DNA of 64,000 bases from Halobacillus salinarum (GCF_022919095.1 NZ_CP095073.1:1488001-1552000), one strand, 5' to 3'. Positions 1 through 8,270 are shown, counted from the stretch's first letter. The notes: generated from the sequence alone by a model not told the origin. Made by a program: numbers and translations.

Positions 1-16
1 TAAGGAGGTATTATCT

Positions 17-520
17 ATGTATGTAACAATTGCAGATTTTATTAGAGAATGGAACAAAGAAATGGCTCTCACTCAAAAAGTTTTGGAGGGATTGACAGAT
101 GATTCTTTAAAACAAAGAGTTTATCCTGAAGGTCGCACTTTAGGAAGGATCGCTTGGCATTTTACGACTAATATTCCTGAATATTTAGCTCATTTTGGGT
201 TGAATATCAATGGAGTAGAAAATGTTAATAGCGTTCCAAACTCAGCGAAAGAGATTGCTGAAACCTTTAAAAGAATAAGTTCTTACGCTTCTCAAGTGAT
301 TGAGCAACAATGGACAGATGATTCTCTGAAGGAAGTGCAAAATGCATTTGGAAGGGAAGAATCAAATGCTCAAATTTTAATGGGATTAATCAAACACATT
401 ATTCACCATCGTGGACAAGTTACCATTCTGATACGTCAGGCAGGAATCAAACCTTTTGGAGTTTATGGACCACCTAAAGAAGATTGGATTCATTTAGGTG
501 TGGAAAATCCACCACTTTAA
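17..520 (+). CDS. DinB family protein (1 of 3 in window)
   Basis: A 167-residue DinB/YfiT-like four-helix-bundle protein. These proteins bind a divalent metal through three His residues, and some are thiol-dependent S-transferases, but most have no assigned substrate. The likely ligands are His48 (in AWHF) and His127/His131 in the KHIIHHRGQ segment, the usual C-terminal position for H-x3-H. The start is supported by TAAGGAGG at the left edge of the window, 8 bases upstream of ATG. It stands alone and is followed by about 430 bases without a convincing gene. The family assignment is firm; the cellular role is unknown. Confidence 0.88.
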   Translation: MYVTIADFIREWNKEMALTQKVLEGLTDDSLKQRVYPEGRTLGRIAWHFTTNIPEYLAHFGLNINGVENVNSVPNSAKEIAETFKRISSYASQVIEQQWTDDSLKEVQNAFGREESNAQILMGLIKHIIHHRGQVTILIRQAGIKPFGVYGPPKEDWIHLGVENPPL

Positions 521-954
521 GTCTAACTGCTAGCTTATAACCACAGGTTTTCAATAATTAAATGCAATCGTTTTGCTTAATTTGAGATTATATTTATATA
601 TATCGATATCTAGTCTTCATGCTTAGGGGGCTTTAGCTTAATAAGACAAATCAAAAATCAGCTCCTTTACAAAGTTTAGGAACCGATTTTTCTATACTCT
701 AAATTGCTTAGCGTTGTAAATCCGTATTTTTCCTGACCCTACCCCTAATTAAAAGTAAAAGTGGCTAGCTGTAAGAATTTAACCCCTTTCTTTTATGGAG
801 TATTAATGAAAACCCATATCAAACCAATAAAAATCAATTGCAAGGCTTGGAAAATATCTGGCTAGTTCGCATAAAGATCCAGGGGGGGGGAATGGGAAAG
901 GGAACCCCTTCAATTGCACTGAGAAGTTCTAGTAGTCTCCTCAAGAGGTTAAAC
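521..954. other. Gene-poor stretch with a nine-G run
   Basis: No convincing gene on either strand. A forward open frame at 838-1131 overlaps the better-supported reverse gene at 955-1164 and has no ribosome binding site. The one striking feature is a run of nine G at 882-890. The stretch is AT-rich and looks like decayed intergenic DNA. Confidence 0.5.
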
Positions 955-1164
955 TTAATTTGGATATGTGATAATACGTTCAATTTTATCAATAGCTACA
1001 AAATAGACTGCCTGCGGATTGTTCAAATCTTTACCAGAAACTACTCCATTTTCAACTTTTTTAACAACAAGATTTTGAATATCTCCACTTCCAAGCAGCA
1101 AAGCTACTGTTCTGTTTATTTGACATTGTAGAATTTTAGCTAATCCATCACAAGTAGGGTACAT
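955..1164 (-). CDS. Small conserved-looking hypothetical protein
   Basis: A 69-residue protein. I chose the ATG at 1164 rather than the longer frame at 1185, because AAAGGAGTT sits 8-9 bases before it while the upstream Met lies within the ribosome binding site region. It starts MYPTCDG, has two Cys residues (CDG and LQCQ), then an alternating beta-like stretch of Val/Leu/Ile with a VVKKVENGVVSG core. There is no signal peptide or membrane segment. The pattern resembles small beta-rich Bacillus proteins of the DUF2642/spore-associated kind, but I cannot name it. It is convergent with nothing and probably monocistronic. Confidence 0.6.
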   Translation of the reverse strand: MYPTCDGLAKILQCQINRTVALLLGSGDIQNLVVKKVENGVVSGKDLNNPQAVYFVAIDKIERIITYPN

Positions 1165-1392
1165 AGAAAAGAAACTCCTTTCCAAAAATATTAATCTATA
1201 ACTATCAGTATATTTTGAGATTAAGGACTTTGCTTGTATATCAACCCATTTTTATCTCAAAAGTCTGTTTCATCATTTATGTATGCCGTTTGACGGACTA
1301 GAGCAACAATCCTGTGCGAGGTTTAAGTACTTTTTTGAAGAACATACTAAAAGACGGAGTCTGCTAGAAAATTAGAAAGGAAGAGATAGGAT

Positions 1393-1869
1393 ATGCAAAA
1401 GCTGTTTGAATACAATTGGCAGGTTCGGGATGATTGGTTTTCCTGGTGTGAAACAGTGCCTGAAGAAGAATTGTTAAAAAAGCGAGTAGGCGGAGTTGGC
1501 AGCATTTTATATACTCTATTTCACATTGTGGATGTTGAATACAGCTGGATTTGTGGCTTGCAGGGTAAACCAGAACCTGAGGAACCACCCTTTGAATCCT
1601 ATGCAAGCTTATCTAAAGTTCGGAAACTTTCAAGGCAATATCATGGAGAAGTAGAATCATTTATTAAATCCTGGACGGACAATATGGAAAACACGCAACT
1701 TACAGAAGTTGATTCCAATGGTAAGACGTTTAGTTTTAGATACGGGGAAGTCATGCGCCATGTCATCGCCCACGAAATCCACCACGTCGGTCAATTATCA
1801 GTATGGGCACGTGAAATAGGATGGAAACCTATTACGGCAAATCTCATTGACAGAGGATTATTTACATAA
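1393..1869 (+). CDS. DinB family protein (2 of 3 in window)
   Basis: A 158-residue DinB-superfamily protein. Candidate metal ligands are His44 (LFHIVDVEY) and His127/His131 in the AHEIHHVGQL motif near the C terminus. The start is ATG at 1393 with GAAAGGAAGAG about 7 bases before it. It differs clearly from the DinB proteins at 17-520 and 7386-7922, so these are not recent duplicates. It is followed within 60 bases by a fragment of a kinase-like gene. Family assignment is firm; the substrate is unknown. Confidence 0.87.
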   Translation: MQKLFEYNWQVRDDWFSWCETVPEEELLKKRVGGVGSILYTLFHIVDVEYSWICGLQGKPEPEEPPFESYASLSKVRKLSRQYHGEVESFIKSWTDNMENTQLTEVDSNGKTFSFRYGEVMRHVIAHEIHHVGQLSVWAREIGWKPITANLIDRGLFT

Positions 1870-1920
1870 AGGATAACTATATAATCATGGACGAAAAAGG
1901 CGGAAATCTGCAAACAAGGT

Positions 1921-2301
1921 TTGCTCTTATTATTTTATAGTCTTGATGTTGCTTCTCCTGGGCCAAGACTTTGGGACATAGCGTATACCCTTTACACTTG
2001 CGTTCCTTTAAGTAGACATTATCATACCGAAACGGCTGAGGCCGTTTATTATAATCCTGCCTATGATGCCGAACGGATAAAAGAAAGAATTAAATTGTTT
2101 TTTGATTCCTATGGCATGGACGGGGTCGAAGAAGGTTGGTTAGATATGGTAATGCTTCGATTAAAGGGATTATGTAAATACATGAAACGAAAAGCTAATG
2201 AAGGAGACAGTGCTTTTCAAAAAATGTTAGGTGAGGGGCATCTAGAACATTACGAAAAGGAAATTCAGTTTGTTCATGAATATGGAAAAGAGTGGATTTA
2301 A
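1921..2301 (+). pseudogene. C-terminal remnant of an aminoglycoside phosphotransferase-family kinase
   Basis: The frame encodes about 126 residues that begin in the DxD metal-binding region of APH/choline-kinase-like proteins: the segment LDVASPGPRLWDIAYTLYTC matches the usual IDFD-x-ASPGPR-x-WD part. The whole N-lobe, the ATP-binding residues and the catalytic HGD loop are missing, and no ribosome binding site precedes the first TTG codon. An out-of-frame ATG at 1887 leads only to a short peptide ending at the TAG at 1938. I read this as the 3' end of a truncated gene. Full-length relatives phosphorylate small-molecule alcohols. Confidence 0.65.
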
Positions 2302-2343
2302 TAGAGCGGTGTAAACACATCAATTAGTGAAAGGTAGAAATAA

Positions 2344-2820
2344 ATGGATATATCTATTCAGAAAGCTGAACAAAATGATTATGATTTATTGTTGCCCTTA
2401 TTCAGGCAGGTGCATGCATTTCACGTTTTTGCTAGACCAGACTTGTATAAAGAAAACTCAACTCCAGTCGAGCGGGAGTTCTTTGAAAGCCAGCTGATTG
2501 ACGTTAGTCAGCATATTTTTGTAGCGGCAATAGTCGATGATCTAGTCGGAGTTATAGTGACGAAGGAAGAAGAAATAACGGAAAATTCCTTTGTGAAAGC
2601 GAGAAAAGTGTTGGTTATCAACAGTTTATGTATTGCTGAAAGCCATAGAAATAAGGGAGTCGGCAATAAACTAACCAACTACGTTTTTGACTTTGGGAGG
2701 AGTCTCAAGGTTGATAGTATTGAATTGGGAGTATCTGAGAAAAATACTTCTGCCATTAAATTTTACAGGTCATTGGGGATGACTACAAAAAGTAGAAAAA
2801 TGGAGTTTAAGTTTAACTAA
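2344..2820 (+). CDS. GNAT family N-acetyltransferase
   Basis: A 158-residue single-domain GNAT acetyltransferase that would move an acetyl group from acetyl-CoA to an amine. The acetyl-CoA loop is visible as SHRNKGVGNKL around residues 100-110, after the beta-4 strand VINSLCIAES, and the C-terminal segment SAIKFYRSLGM is typical of the family. ATG at 2344 is preceded by GAAAGGTAG, a moderate ribosome binding site. It is separated from its neighbours by a truncated kinase remnant and a 600-base gap. The substrate cannot be inferred. Confidence 0.88.
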   Translation: MDISIQKAEQNDYDLLLPLFRQVHAFHVFARPDLYKENSTPVEREFFESQLIDVSQHIFVAAIVDDLVGVIVTKEEEITENSFVKARKVLVINSLCIAESHRNKGVGNKLTNYVFDFGRSLKVDSIELGVSEKNTSAIKFYRSLGMTTKSRKMEFKFN

Positions 2821-3338
2821 AGTGCTCGGAAGTTTAATAAAACTAGTACTTAATTAAAAACTGATCAATTCTTAAGGCTTTCCCCTACTTCTGACACTAT
2901 CCTCCAAATCTTCTAATGATGACATAGTTAATCATTAAAAAAACTAAAAGCAATGGCAATTGTAATAACTACATAATAAGAAAATAATGATTAAAGGCAT
3001 TCATACTTGAAGTGTCAATTCAATCCCCCTTTCCTGCTATTTATAGTGAAGGGAAACAATTATATCGAAGGATCTGAAATGACTTATAGTAACCTCGAGT
3101 GTCATGGCTTTATTATGTAAAGTAAAATTCCAGCAATTAAAAACCACAACTAACGGGTACCAATCTTTCAAAAGAAGGATGGGTACCCTATTTATATTTA
3201 CGATAAAATCTTGAAAATTTAGTTCAATTGTAGGCGGAGATATAAAAAGGGGAGAACCCTTACAGTTAAGTCAGGGTTCTATCAATGGTACTATGCCAAA
3301 CGATTATTAAGGACTGGGGTAAAATTTAATATTTTCCC
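2821..3338. other. Intergenic stretch, no gene
   Basis: About 520 bases with no plausible gene in any frame. It holds the hairpin at 3155-3188 and leads into the MerR-type promoter at 3339. Confidence 0.5.
3155..3188. terminator. Hairpin, possible terminator
   Basis: GGGTACC and GGTACCC arms, with further inner pairing CTT/AAG, followed by an AT-rich TATTTATATTTA tract. It could end transcription from either side, but the T run is imperfect. Confidence 0.4.
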
Positions 3339-3369
3339 TTGACTTAAAGTTAACTTTAAGGAATAGAAT
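3339..3369 (+). promoter_or_regulatory. MerR/AdhR-type promoter with operator
   Basis: -35 TTGACT (3339-3344) and -10 TAGAAT (3364-3369) are separated by 19 bases, the stretched spacing typical of MerR-activated promoters. Between them lies the perfect inverted repeat CTTAAAG-N4-CTTTAAG (3343-3360), which agrees with the operator reported for Bacillus subtilis AdhR. The same architecture recurs at 5998. The MerR-family gene at 4884-5264 is the obvious candidate regulator. Confidence 0.82.
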
Positions 3370-3421
3370 GAACGCGTGATGTGTTAGGTGAATCATAGTA
3401 CATCATGAAAGGAGGCTCTAA

Positions 3422-4177
3422 ATGGATCGTATTCAAAGGAGTAAGGAAAAATTCGAACAGCTGTTTGGCGAGAGTGTTCCTGTTGCGAGTGAAACAGATC
3501 CTGATTTTCAGGACATTTTGAGCCGTTTCATTTTCGGGGAAGTTTTTGATCAAGGTGATTTGGACGACAGACAGCGGGAGTTGATTACTCTGGTTGTTTT
3601 AGCAACGAACCGAACGCTGCCCCAGCTAAAGGCCCATGTTAATGTTGCTCTCAATGTTGGACTAACATCAGCAGAAATCAAAGAAGCTGTGTACCAATGT
3701 GCGCCGTACATTGGGTTTCCCAAAACGCTAGATGCGGTCAATGAAATCAATCAGGTTTTCGAAGCGAAGAATATTGCCTTACCGGTAGAAAGCCAAAAGA
3801 CAGTTAATGAAGATAATCGTTTAGAACAAGGACTAGCTGTGCAGATCGAGATTTTTGGTGAGACCATCGAAAAGTTGAGGGAAAATGCTCCAGCAAATCA
3901 GAAACATATGCAGGATTATCTTTCTGCTTTTTGTTTTGGAGATTTCTACACGCGTGGCGCCCTTGATTTGAAAACAAGAGAGTTGTTGACATTCTGTATT
4001 ATAAGTGCCCTCGGTGGAGCTGAAAGTCAAGTGAAGGCTCATGTACAAGGGAATAAAAATGTAGGAAATGATAAGGAAACCCTGATTACAGCTATTACCC
4101 ACTGTCTTCCATACATGGGTTTTCCGAGAACGCTGAACGCCTTAAATTGCGTAAATGAAATAATACCCGAGAACTAA
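3422..4177 (+). CDS. Carboxymuconolactone decarboxylase family protein (two CMD domains)
   Basis: A 251-residue protein of two tandem CMD/AhpD-like helical domains, about residues 25-110 and 140-245. Each has the signature ELhT(L/F)...KAHV...G, followed by (A/I)xxxCxPYxGFP. The redox C-x-x-C/H pair of true AhpD proteins is not seen: the N-terminal helix reads NRTLPQLKAHV with no Cys. In B. subtilis the AdhR regulon includes a CMD-family gene (yraC) induced by aldehydes, and here an AdhR-type operator sits about 60 bases upstream. GAAAGGAGG precedes ATG at 3422. It probably acts in aldehyde or quinone stress with the downstream cupin; the reaction is unknown. Confidence 0.87.
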   Translation: MDRIQRSKEKFEQLFGESVPVASETDPDFQDILSRFIFGEVFDQGDLDDRQRELITLVVLATNRTLPQLKAHVNVALNVGLTSAEIKEAVYQCAPYIGFPKTLDAVNEINQVFEAKNIALPVESQKTVNEDNRLEQGLAVQIEIFGETIEKLRENAPANQKHMQDYLSAFCFGDFYTRGALDLKTRELLTFCIISALGGAESQVKAHVQGNKNVGNDKETLITAITHCLPYMGFPRTLNALNCVNEIIPEN

Positions 4178-4284
4178 AAGGTAGTTTTCAGGATTTCAAA
4201 TTTTACACGCTTGAAGTGGGATTGAACAGCGTCGGACAAGTCAAGAACGATAATAGCTATTAAATACAATATGGAGGATTCAAA

Positions 4285-4692
4285 ATGGCAAAACATGAAG
4301 AAGTGAAAGATGGAGTTATTTTTCCCGTCGGTGAGAAAAATGAAGCCTTTGCTCAGTATTTTATAGGGCAAAGTTTTCTTAAATCCTTAGTTTCTGACCC
4401 AGAAGTGAGTGTAGGGGTCGGGAACATAACCTTTGAACCAGGATGCAGGAATAATTGGCATATTCATCACGATGGATTTCAACTGTTATTAGTAACCGGA
4501 GGAGAAGGCTGGTACCAGGAAGAAGGCAAATCTGCACAATTCTTAACAGCTGGGGATGTCATTGTTACTCATGATGGGGTAAAACACTGGCATGGCGCTA
4601 CGAAGGACAGCTGGTTTGAACACATTGCAATCACAGCAGGAACACCAGAATGGTTGGAACCTGTTGACGATGAAACTTACAATAAATTGTAA
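4285..4692 (+). CDS. Cupin domain protein
   Basis: A 135-residue small cupin. The first cupin motif appears as NNWHIHHDGFQLLLVTGGEG (metal ligands His-x-His and a downstream acidic or Gln position), the second as GDVIVTHDGVKHWHGA. TATGGAGG lies 10 bases before ATG. It lies 107 bases downstream of the CMD-family gene, with no terminator between them, so the two are probably cotranscribed from the AdhR-type promoter at 3339. CMD and cupin genes often pair in aldehyde or aromatic-stress operons. A strong hairpin follows immediately. Confidence 0.87.
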   Translation: MAKHEEVKDGVIFPVGEKNEAFAQYFIGQSFLKSLVSDPEVSVGVGNITFEPGCRNNWHIHHDGFQLLLVTGGEGWYQEEGKSAQFLTAGDVIVTHDGVKHWHGATKDSWFEHIAITAGTPEWLEPVDDETYNKL

Positions 4693-4698
4693 AACGAA

Positions 4699-4726
4699 AA
4701 GCATCGAATCATTTGATTCGATGCTT
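4699..4726 (+). terminator. Rho-independent terminator-like hairpin
   Basis: Perfect 12-bp stem AAGCATCGAATC/GATTCGATGCTT with a 4-base loop right after the cupin gene. The T tract is short (CATTTTGG). Confidence 0.7.
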
Positions 4727-4883
4727 CATTTTGGGAATAAGAAAGTAAGGTAGAAAAGCTTTATGATTCATTTGTTATTTTTCTAATAAAGAAGTGGAGG
4801 TTTATTTTGAATCCAAAAATAGTAGATTAAAGCTCAGCTTCAGTGTACTCTTAGAAATAAATCAATCATATGGGGGTTTTCAT

Positions 4884-5264
4884 TTGACTTATTCTATAGG
4901 AGAATTTGCCAACATCGTTAGCGTAACAACAAGTACTCTTAGATATTACGAAAAAGAAGGGCTGCTTACTCCCCAACGAGATGAAAATAATTTACGTAAA
5001 TTCACCGATTCTGATATTGGCTGGGTTAAATTTTTACTTCATTTAAAAAACTCAGGAATGTCGATGACAGAATTAAAACAATATACTCAGTGGCGTGAAA
5101 TAGGAGATGAAACCCTGAAAGAAAGGAAAGAATTATTAGAGAAGCGGAAACAACTCGTAGAAGAAGAAATGGAATCACTACAAAAAAATCTGGATGTATT
5201 AAATCGTAAAATTGAGTTTTATGAAGATCGATTAAAAGGACATAAATATGAATTTGTACTATAA
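4884..5264 (+). CDS. MerR family transcriptional regulator, AdhR-like
   Basis: A 126-residue MerR regulator starting at TTG 4884, with a GGGGG tract 7-8 bases upstream. The longer frame from 4794 adds 30 residues unlike any MerR N terminus. The winged HTH comes first (YSIGEFA...STLRYYEKEGLL), then the second wing (FTDSDIGWVKFLLHLKNSGM), then a coiled-coil dimerisation helix rich in Glu/Lys (residues 75-115). No Cys occurs in the chosen product, unlike AdhR/NmlR proteins that sense aldehydes through Cys, so the effector may differ. It lies between two promoters carrying the AdhR-type inverted repeat (3343, 6002) and probably activates both. Confidence 0.85.
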   Translation: MTYSIGEFANIVSVTTSTLRYYEKEGLLTPQRDENNLRKFTDSDIGWVKFLLHLKNSGMSMTELKQYTQWREIGDETLKERKELLEKRKQLVEEEMESLQKNLDVLNRKIEFYEDRLKGHKYEFVL

Positions 5265-5281
5265 ATCCAAGAAACTCAAAA

Positions 5282-5326
5282 AGAACCAGGAGCTTCCATT
5301 AAAGATGACACCTGGTTCTAATTTTT
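5282..5326. terminator. Terminator between convergent genes
   Basis: AGAACCAGG/CCTGGTTCT stem with a 20-base loop, followed by AATTTTTAC. It lies between the MerR gene and the reverse-strand DUF2255 gene. Confidence 0.6.
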
Positions 5327-5346
5327 ACTGGTAAGAGTCGTCCCCT

Positions 5347-5721
5347 TTAGTCCTTGGGTATTATTTTGACTGTAGCTTTGCGGGCTCTGTCACTGATCAT
5401 CGAGCTAAGATAAGAACTTTCATTATATTTTTTTTGATAGGCATTGTCTATGCGGTCGTGTATGGAACCGTCCACTGGTTCAAACTTGACTTCCTTTGTC
5501 ATTCCAGCAACAGAGACCCTGCCTGCTTTCTGACGAATAGCAGAATTGTACCAACGCGAGTTTTGTCCATTATAGGCACGTACATAGAGCTCGTCTCCAA
5601 CGACTACAGACCAAATCCAAGTTGGTGTGCCATAGGTTACCCCATCTTCATAAAAAGGTGAAATATGCAGGTCATCAGCTGTTTTAATCTTGTCTATTTC
5701 ATTTATTGCCCATGATTTCAT
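5347..5721 (-). CDS. DUF2255 family protein
   Basis: A 124-residue protein matching DUF2255, a split-barrel-like family of unknown function possibly related to flavin- or F420-binding folds. Visible family features are the DDLHISPFYEDG segment, GTPTWIWSVVVGDELYVRAYNG and the SRWYNSAI helix. I chose ATG at 5721, since GGAGGAACGATA precedes it directly; the longer frame adds seven residues over the ribosome binding site. It is monocistronic and convergent with the MerR gene. Oxidoreductase-like neighbours hint at a redox role, but this is not proven. Confidence 0.82.
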   Translation of the reverse strand: MKSWAINEIDKIKTADDLHISPFYEDGVTYGTPTWIWSVVVGDELYVRAYNGQNSRWYNSAIRQKAGRVSVAGMTKEVKFEPVDGSIHDRIDNAYQKKYNESSYLSSMISDRARKATVKIIPKD

Positions 5722-5997
5722 TATCGTTCCTCCTTCAAACAAATAGTAGATAAGAATTGGATATCGACAGACTTCTACTTCCTTTCTTTTTCTATCAAAT
5801 ATTCCTCCCTTATGAACTAGTTTGTTACTAATGTAAGTCTAACGGTTAAAGTGTACTTTAATGCAAGGGAAAGTAATTTTATATCACAATTGTGAGTCAT
5901 TTTGGACAAAAGAAAAGGAAGATTTGGAAGAACTTAGATGCCGGGCTTGACTATATTGGTGTTTATAGATATGGAATCATTTTTTTAGGTAATGCTC

Positions 5998-6028
5998 TTG
6001 ACTTAGAGTCAACTCTAAGTCCTATAAT
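5998..6028 (+). promoter_or_regulatory. Second MerR/AdhR-type promoter with operator
   Basis: -35 TTGACT (5998-6003), 19-base spacer and -10 TATAAT (6023-6028). The spacer holds CTTAGAG-N4-CTCTAAG (6002-6019), a perfect inverted repeat of the same design as at 3343. It should drive the aldo/keto reductase with a leader of roughly 85 bases. Confidence 0.83.
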
Positions 6029-6119
6029 TGATTTCAATCAGTTGCATAGTCGCATTATTGTAATTGATTGCTTGATGCAGGGGCAGCTTACCAGTAATTC
6101 AAAAAAGGAGAGGTTCTAT

Positions 6120-6983
6120 ATGATTTTAAAAGAAAGTTATTCTTTAGCGAATGAAATGAAGATTCCTAAATTAGGTCTTGGAACATGGATGATTGATAAT
6201 GACGATGTCAAACAGGCAGTCGTTGATGCTGTGGAAATCGGTTATCGCCATATTGATACAGCTCAGGCTTATCAGAATGAAAGTGGCGTCGGAGAAGGCA
6301 TCCGCGCTTGTGGAGTGGACAGAGAAGAGTTGTTTATCACAACAAAACTGGCTGCAGAAGTTAAATCATATGAAGAAGCGGTTTCAGCGATTGATCAATC
6401 CTTGGAGACGATGGGACTGGATTATATTGATATGATGATTATTCACAGTCCACAGCCATGGAAGGATTTCGGTAGCGAAGATCGTTACTTCGAAGGAAAC
6501 CGTGAAGCATGGAAAGCTCTTGAGGAAGCTTACGAAGCCGGAAAACTTCGTGCTATTGGATTATCAAACTTTCAAAAAGAGGACGTGGCTAACATTCTGA
6601 GTGCTTGTACCGTCAAACCGATGGTCAATCAGATCCTGGCGCATATTAGCAATACACCGATGGAATTGATTCAATATACGCAGAAACAAGACATGCTCGT
6701 TGAAGCTTATTCACCGATCGCCCACGGAGAATTGTTGAAAAACGACAAAGTGGTAGAGCTTGCAGAGAAATACGGGGTTTCCGTCGCTCAATTAGGTATT
6801 CGGTATGTTCTACAGCTCGGACTTCTTCCACTGCCTAAAACAGCTAAACCGAATCATATGAAAAATAATGCGGATGTAGATTTCACGATTTCCGAGGAGG
6901 ACATGGATTTCTTGAAAAATATTGAAACCATTAAAGATTATGGCGAGGCGAGTGTCATGCCTGTATTTGGCGGGAAGCTTTAA
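6120..6983 (+). CDS. Aldo/keto reductase (2,5-diketo-gluconate/methylglyoxal reductase type)
   Basis: A 287-residue AKR with the full (beta/alpha)8 signature: GLGTWMIDND, the DTAQAYQNESGVGEG segment with catalytic Asp/Tyr, the Lys in TTKLAAE and the His in MMIIHSPQPW. The NADPH-binding tail LPKTAKPNHMKNN is intact. ATG at 6120 has AAAAAGGAGAG 8 bases before it; the open frame starts 76 codons earlier, but that part contains the promoter. Control by the AdhR-type operator suggests that it reduces toxic aldehydes. A terminator follows at 7009. Confidence 0.9.
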   Translation: MILKESYSLANEMKIPKLGLGTWMIDNDDVKQAVVDAVEIGYRHIDTAQAYQNESGVGEGIRACGVDREELFITTKLAAEVKSYEEAVSAIDQSLETMGLDYIDMMIIHSPQPWKDFGSEDRYFEGNREAWKALEEAYEAGKLRAIGLSNFQKEDVANILSACTVKPMVNQILAHISNTPMELIQYTQKQDMLVEAYSPIAHGELLKNDKVVELAEKYGVSVAQLGIRYVLQLGLLPLPKTAKPNHMKNNADVDFTISEEDMDFLKNIETIKDYGEASVMPVFGGKL

Positions 6984-7008
6984 AATAACCAATATCCCTA
7001 TAGTGTGA

Positions 7009-7036
7009 AGAGGCCGATAAATCGGTCTCTTTTTAT
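7009..7036 (+). terminator. Rho-independent terminator
   Basis: AGAGGCCGAT-AA-ATCGGTCTCT followed by TTTTTATT, directly after the aldo/keto reductase. Confidence 0.85.
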
Positions 7037-7385
7037 TATGAGCGATTTTCTGCTGGTTACGTTTTCCGGTATAACAGAGTACTAGAGGTACCTGTGGAGC
7101 TCTGCACAGCCAAGGATTATCTTAGCATCTGAAGAAAGCGGCTTAAATGGAAAGATTGACAGAAGCAGCAAAGATAAGGCTCAGAAGGAAGGAGTTCTTA
7201 AAAGGAAAGAGAAGTGGTAATAGTACTCTAGTTCAGCCAACCAAATTCGACAATAGGAAGTATTAGGGTGTGCTTTATTATTCATTAACGTCCAAATCGT
7301 AGGACAGGTTGTCATGGTAAGTATGAGAAAAGCTGATCGACGAGTTTAAGCAGAATGAAGAATTTGAGGTGGGAGGAGAAAGTAA
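7037..7385. other. Intergenic stretch, no gene
   Basis: About 350 bases with only short open frames (31-39 codons) lacking ribosome binding sites or recognisable residues. Probably decayed or non-coding. Confidence 0.45.
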
Positions 7386-7922
7386 ATGAACCTGAAACTG
7401 ATGGATATTTTTCGTATGGAATTTGATTTTAGTTGGGATACGGAGACATGGTTTTTACCTTTAGAATCTGCTCTTAAGGGTGTGAGTGCCTCAGAGGCGA
7501 GCTGGCAGCCGCCTGGAGGAGGAAATACAATCTGGCAGACTGTGAACCATCTAAATTATTATAACGCCGTACTGGTCAGCCAAATCAATGACCTGAATTC
7601 TGAAAAAAAAGCACCTAATCAGAAGGCCGCATTTGGGGATATAGGGGAGTCGCCCAATTCTAAATGGGAGGCAGTCTTGGCAGCGGATACATTTGGAGAG
7701 ATCGGGGACCCGTCAGATTCTGAAAAATGGAAGGCTGCTGTGGCAGAAACATGCCTGATTTGTGAGAGTCTGCGTAAATCACTGGCACAGGTGAATGACG
7801 GCCGGCTGGAAGAAGAGCTAGTCGGGGGTCTGGCTCGTCAAATTTTGCACAACGTCTACCATATTGGTCAAATTGTATTAATCCGCAAACAACAAGGCTC
7901 CTGGCCGAAGGAGCGAGAATAA
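7386..7922 (+). CDS. DinB family protein with internal duplication (3 of 3)
   Basis: A 178-residue DinB-superfamily protein with candidate ligands His55 (VNHLNYY) and His155/His159 (LHNVYHIGQ). GGGAGGAGAAAG precedes ATG. It is longer than the usual 150-160 residues because residues about 83-97 (FGDIGESPNS-KWEA) and 103-117 (FGEIGDPSDSEKWKA) are an imperfect tandem repeat, offset by 20 residues and visible in the DNA as ATTTGGGGAT at 7631 and ATTTGGAGAG at 7691. The repeat lies in the variable loop before the C-terminal helices, so the metal site should be unaffected. Function unknown. Confidence 0.85.
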   Translation: MNLKLMDIFRMEFDFSWDTETWFLPLESALKGVSASEASWQPPGGGNTIWQTVNHLNYYNAVLVSQINDLNSEKKAPNQKAAFGDIGESPNSKWEAVLAADTFGEIGDPSDSEKWKAAVAETCLICESLRKSLAQVNDGRLEEELVGGLARQILHNVYHIGQIVLIRKQQGSWPKERE

Positions 7923-8045
7923 TTGGTTGACACCGTTAGAGTGATAAGGGTCGGAATGAGCCATTGTGGGAATTATCATTGCAAAATTAATTTGTATAAT
8001 TATGTAAATTTTGAAATAATGAAAAAGATTAAAGGAGGAGGAATA

Positions 8046-8270
8046 ATGAAACCAGAAAGGATTTTTAGTCTCCTCAGCCTTATTTTTATCGTTTGTGCTT
8101 ACTTGACCTATCCAATTGTACTTTTTCCTGATGCGCTGATGATTGCAGGGATCAATTTATCCATTGCAGGCTGGAGAAGTTTAGCAATGGATAAAGATAA
8201 GTGGGGATACTTTTATGGAATTTTAGCGAATATTTTTGCTTCTTATGGATTACTTAAATTTTTTGCATAA
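8046..8270 (+). CDS. Small membrane protein, hypothetical
   Basis: A 74-residue hydrophobic protein. ATG at 8046 follows AAAGGAGGAGGAATA, a very strong ribosome binding site; the open frame begins 41 codons earlier without one. Two or three membrane segments are visible: residues 6-24, about 30-45 (interrupted by Trp/Arg) and 53-72. The WRSLAMDKDKWG loop should be cytoplasmic. No family recognised. It may be cotranscribed with the DinB gene 120 bases upstream. Confidence 0.72.
   Translation: MKPERIFSLLSLIFIVCAYLTYPIVLFPDALMIAGINLSIAGWRSLAMDKDKWGYFYGILANIFASYGLLKFFA

Noticed and set aside
882-890. Nine-G run as a possible phase-variable tract
   Set aside because: It lies in no supported gene or promoter, so there is nothing for it to switch.
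838-1131. 97-codon forward open frame
   Set aside because: It overlaps the better-supported reverse gene at 955-1164, starts at TTG without a ribosome binding site and has non-coding-like composition.
3804-4102. Reverse-strand open frames under the CMD gene
   Set aside because: They are shadows of the strongly supported forward gene and have no family features.
4794-4883. Extended N terminus of the MerR regulator
   Set aside because: The 30 residues do not resemble a MerR protein, and TTG 4884 has a G-rich ribosome binding site placed correctly before the HTH start.
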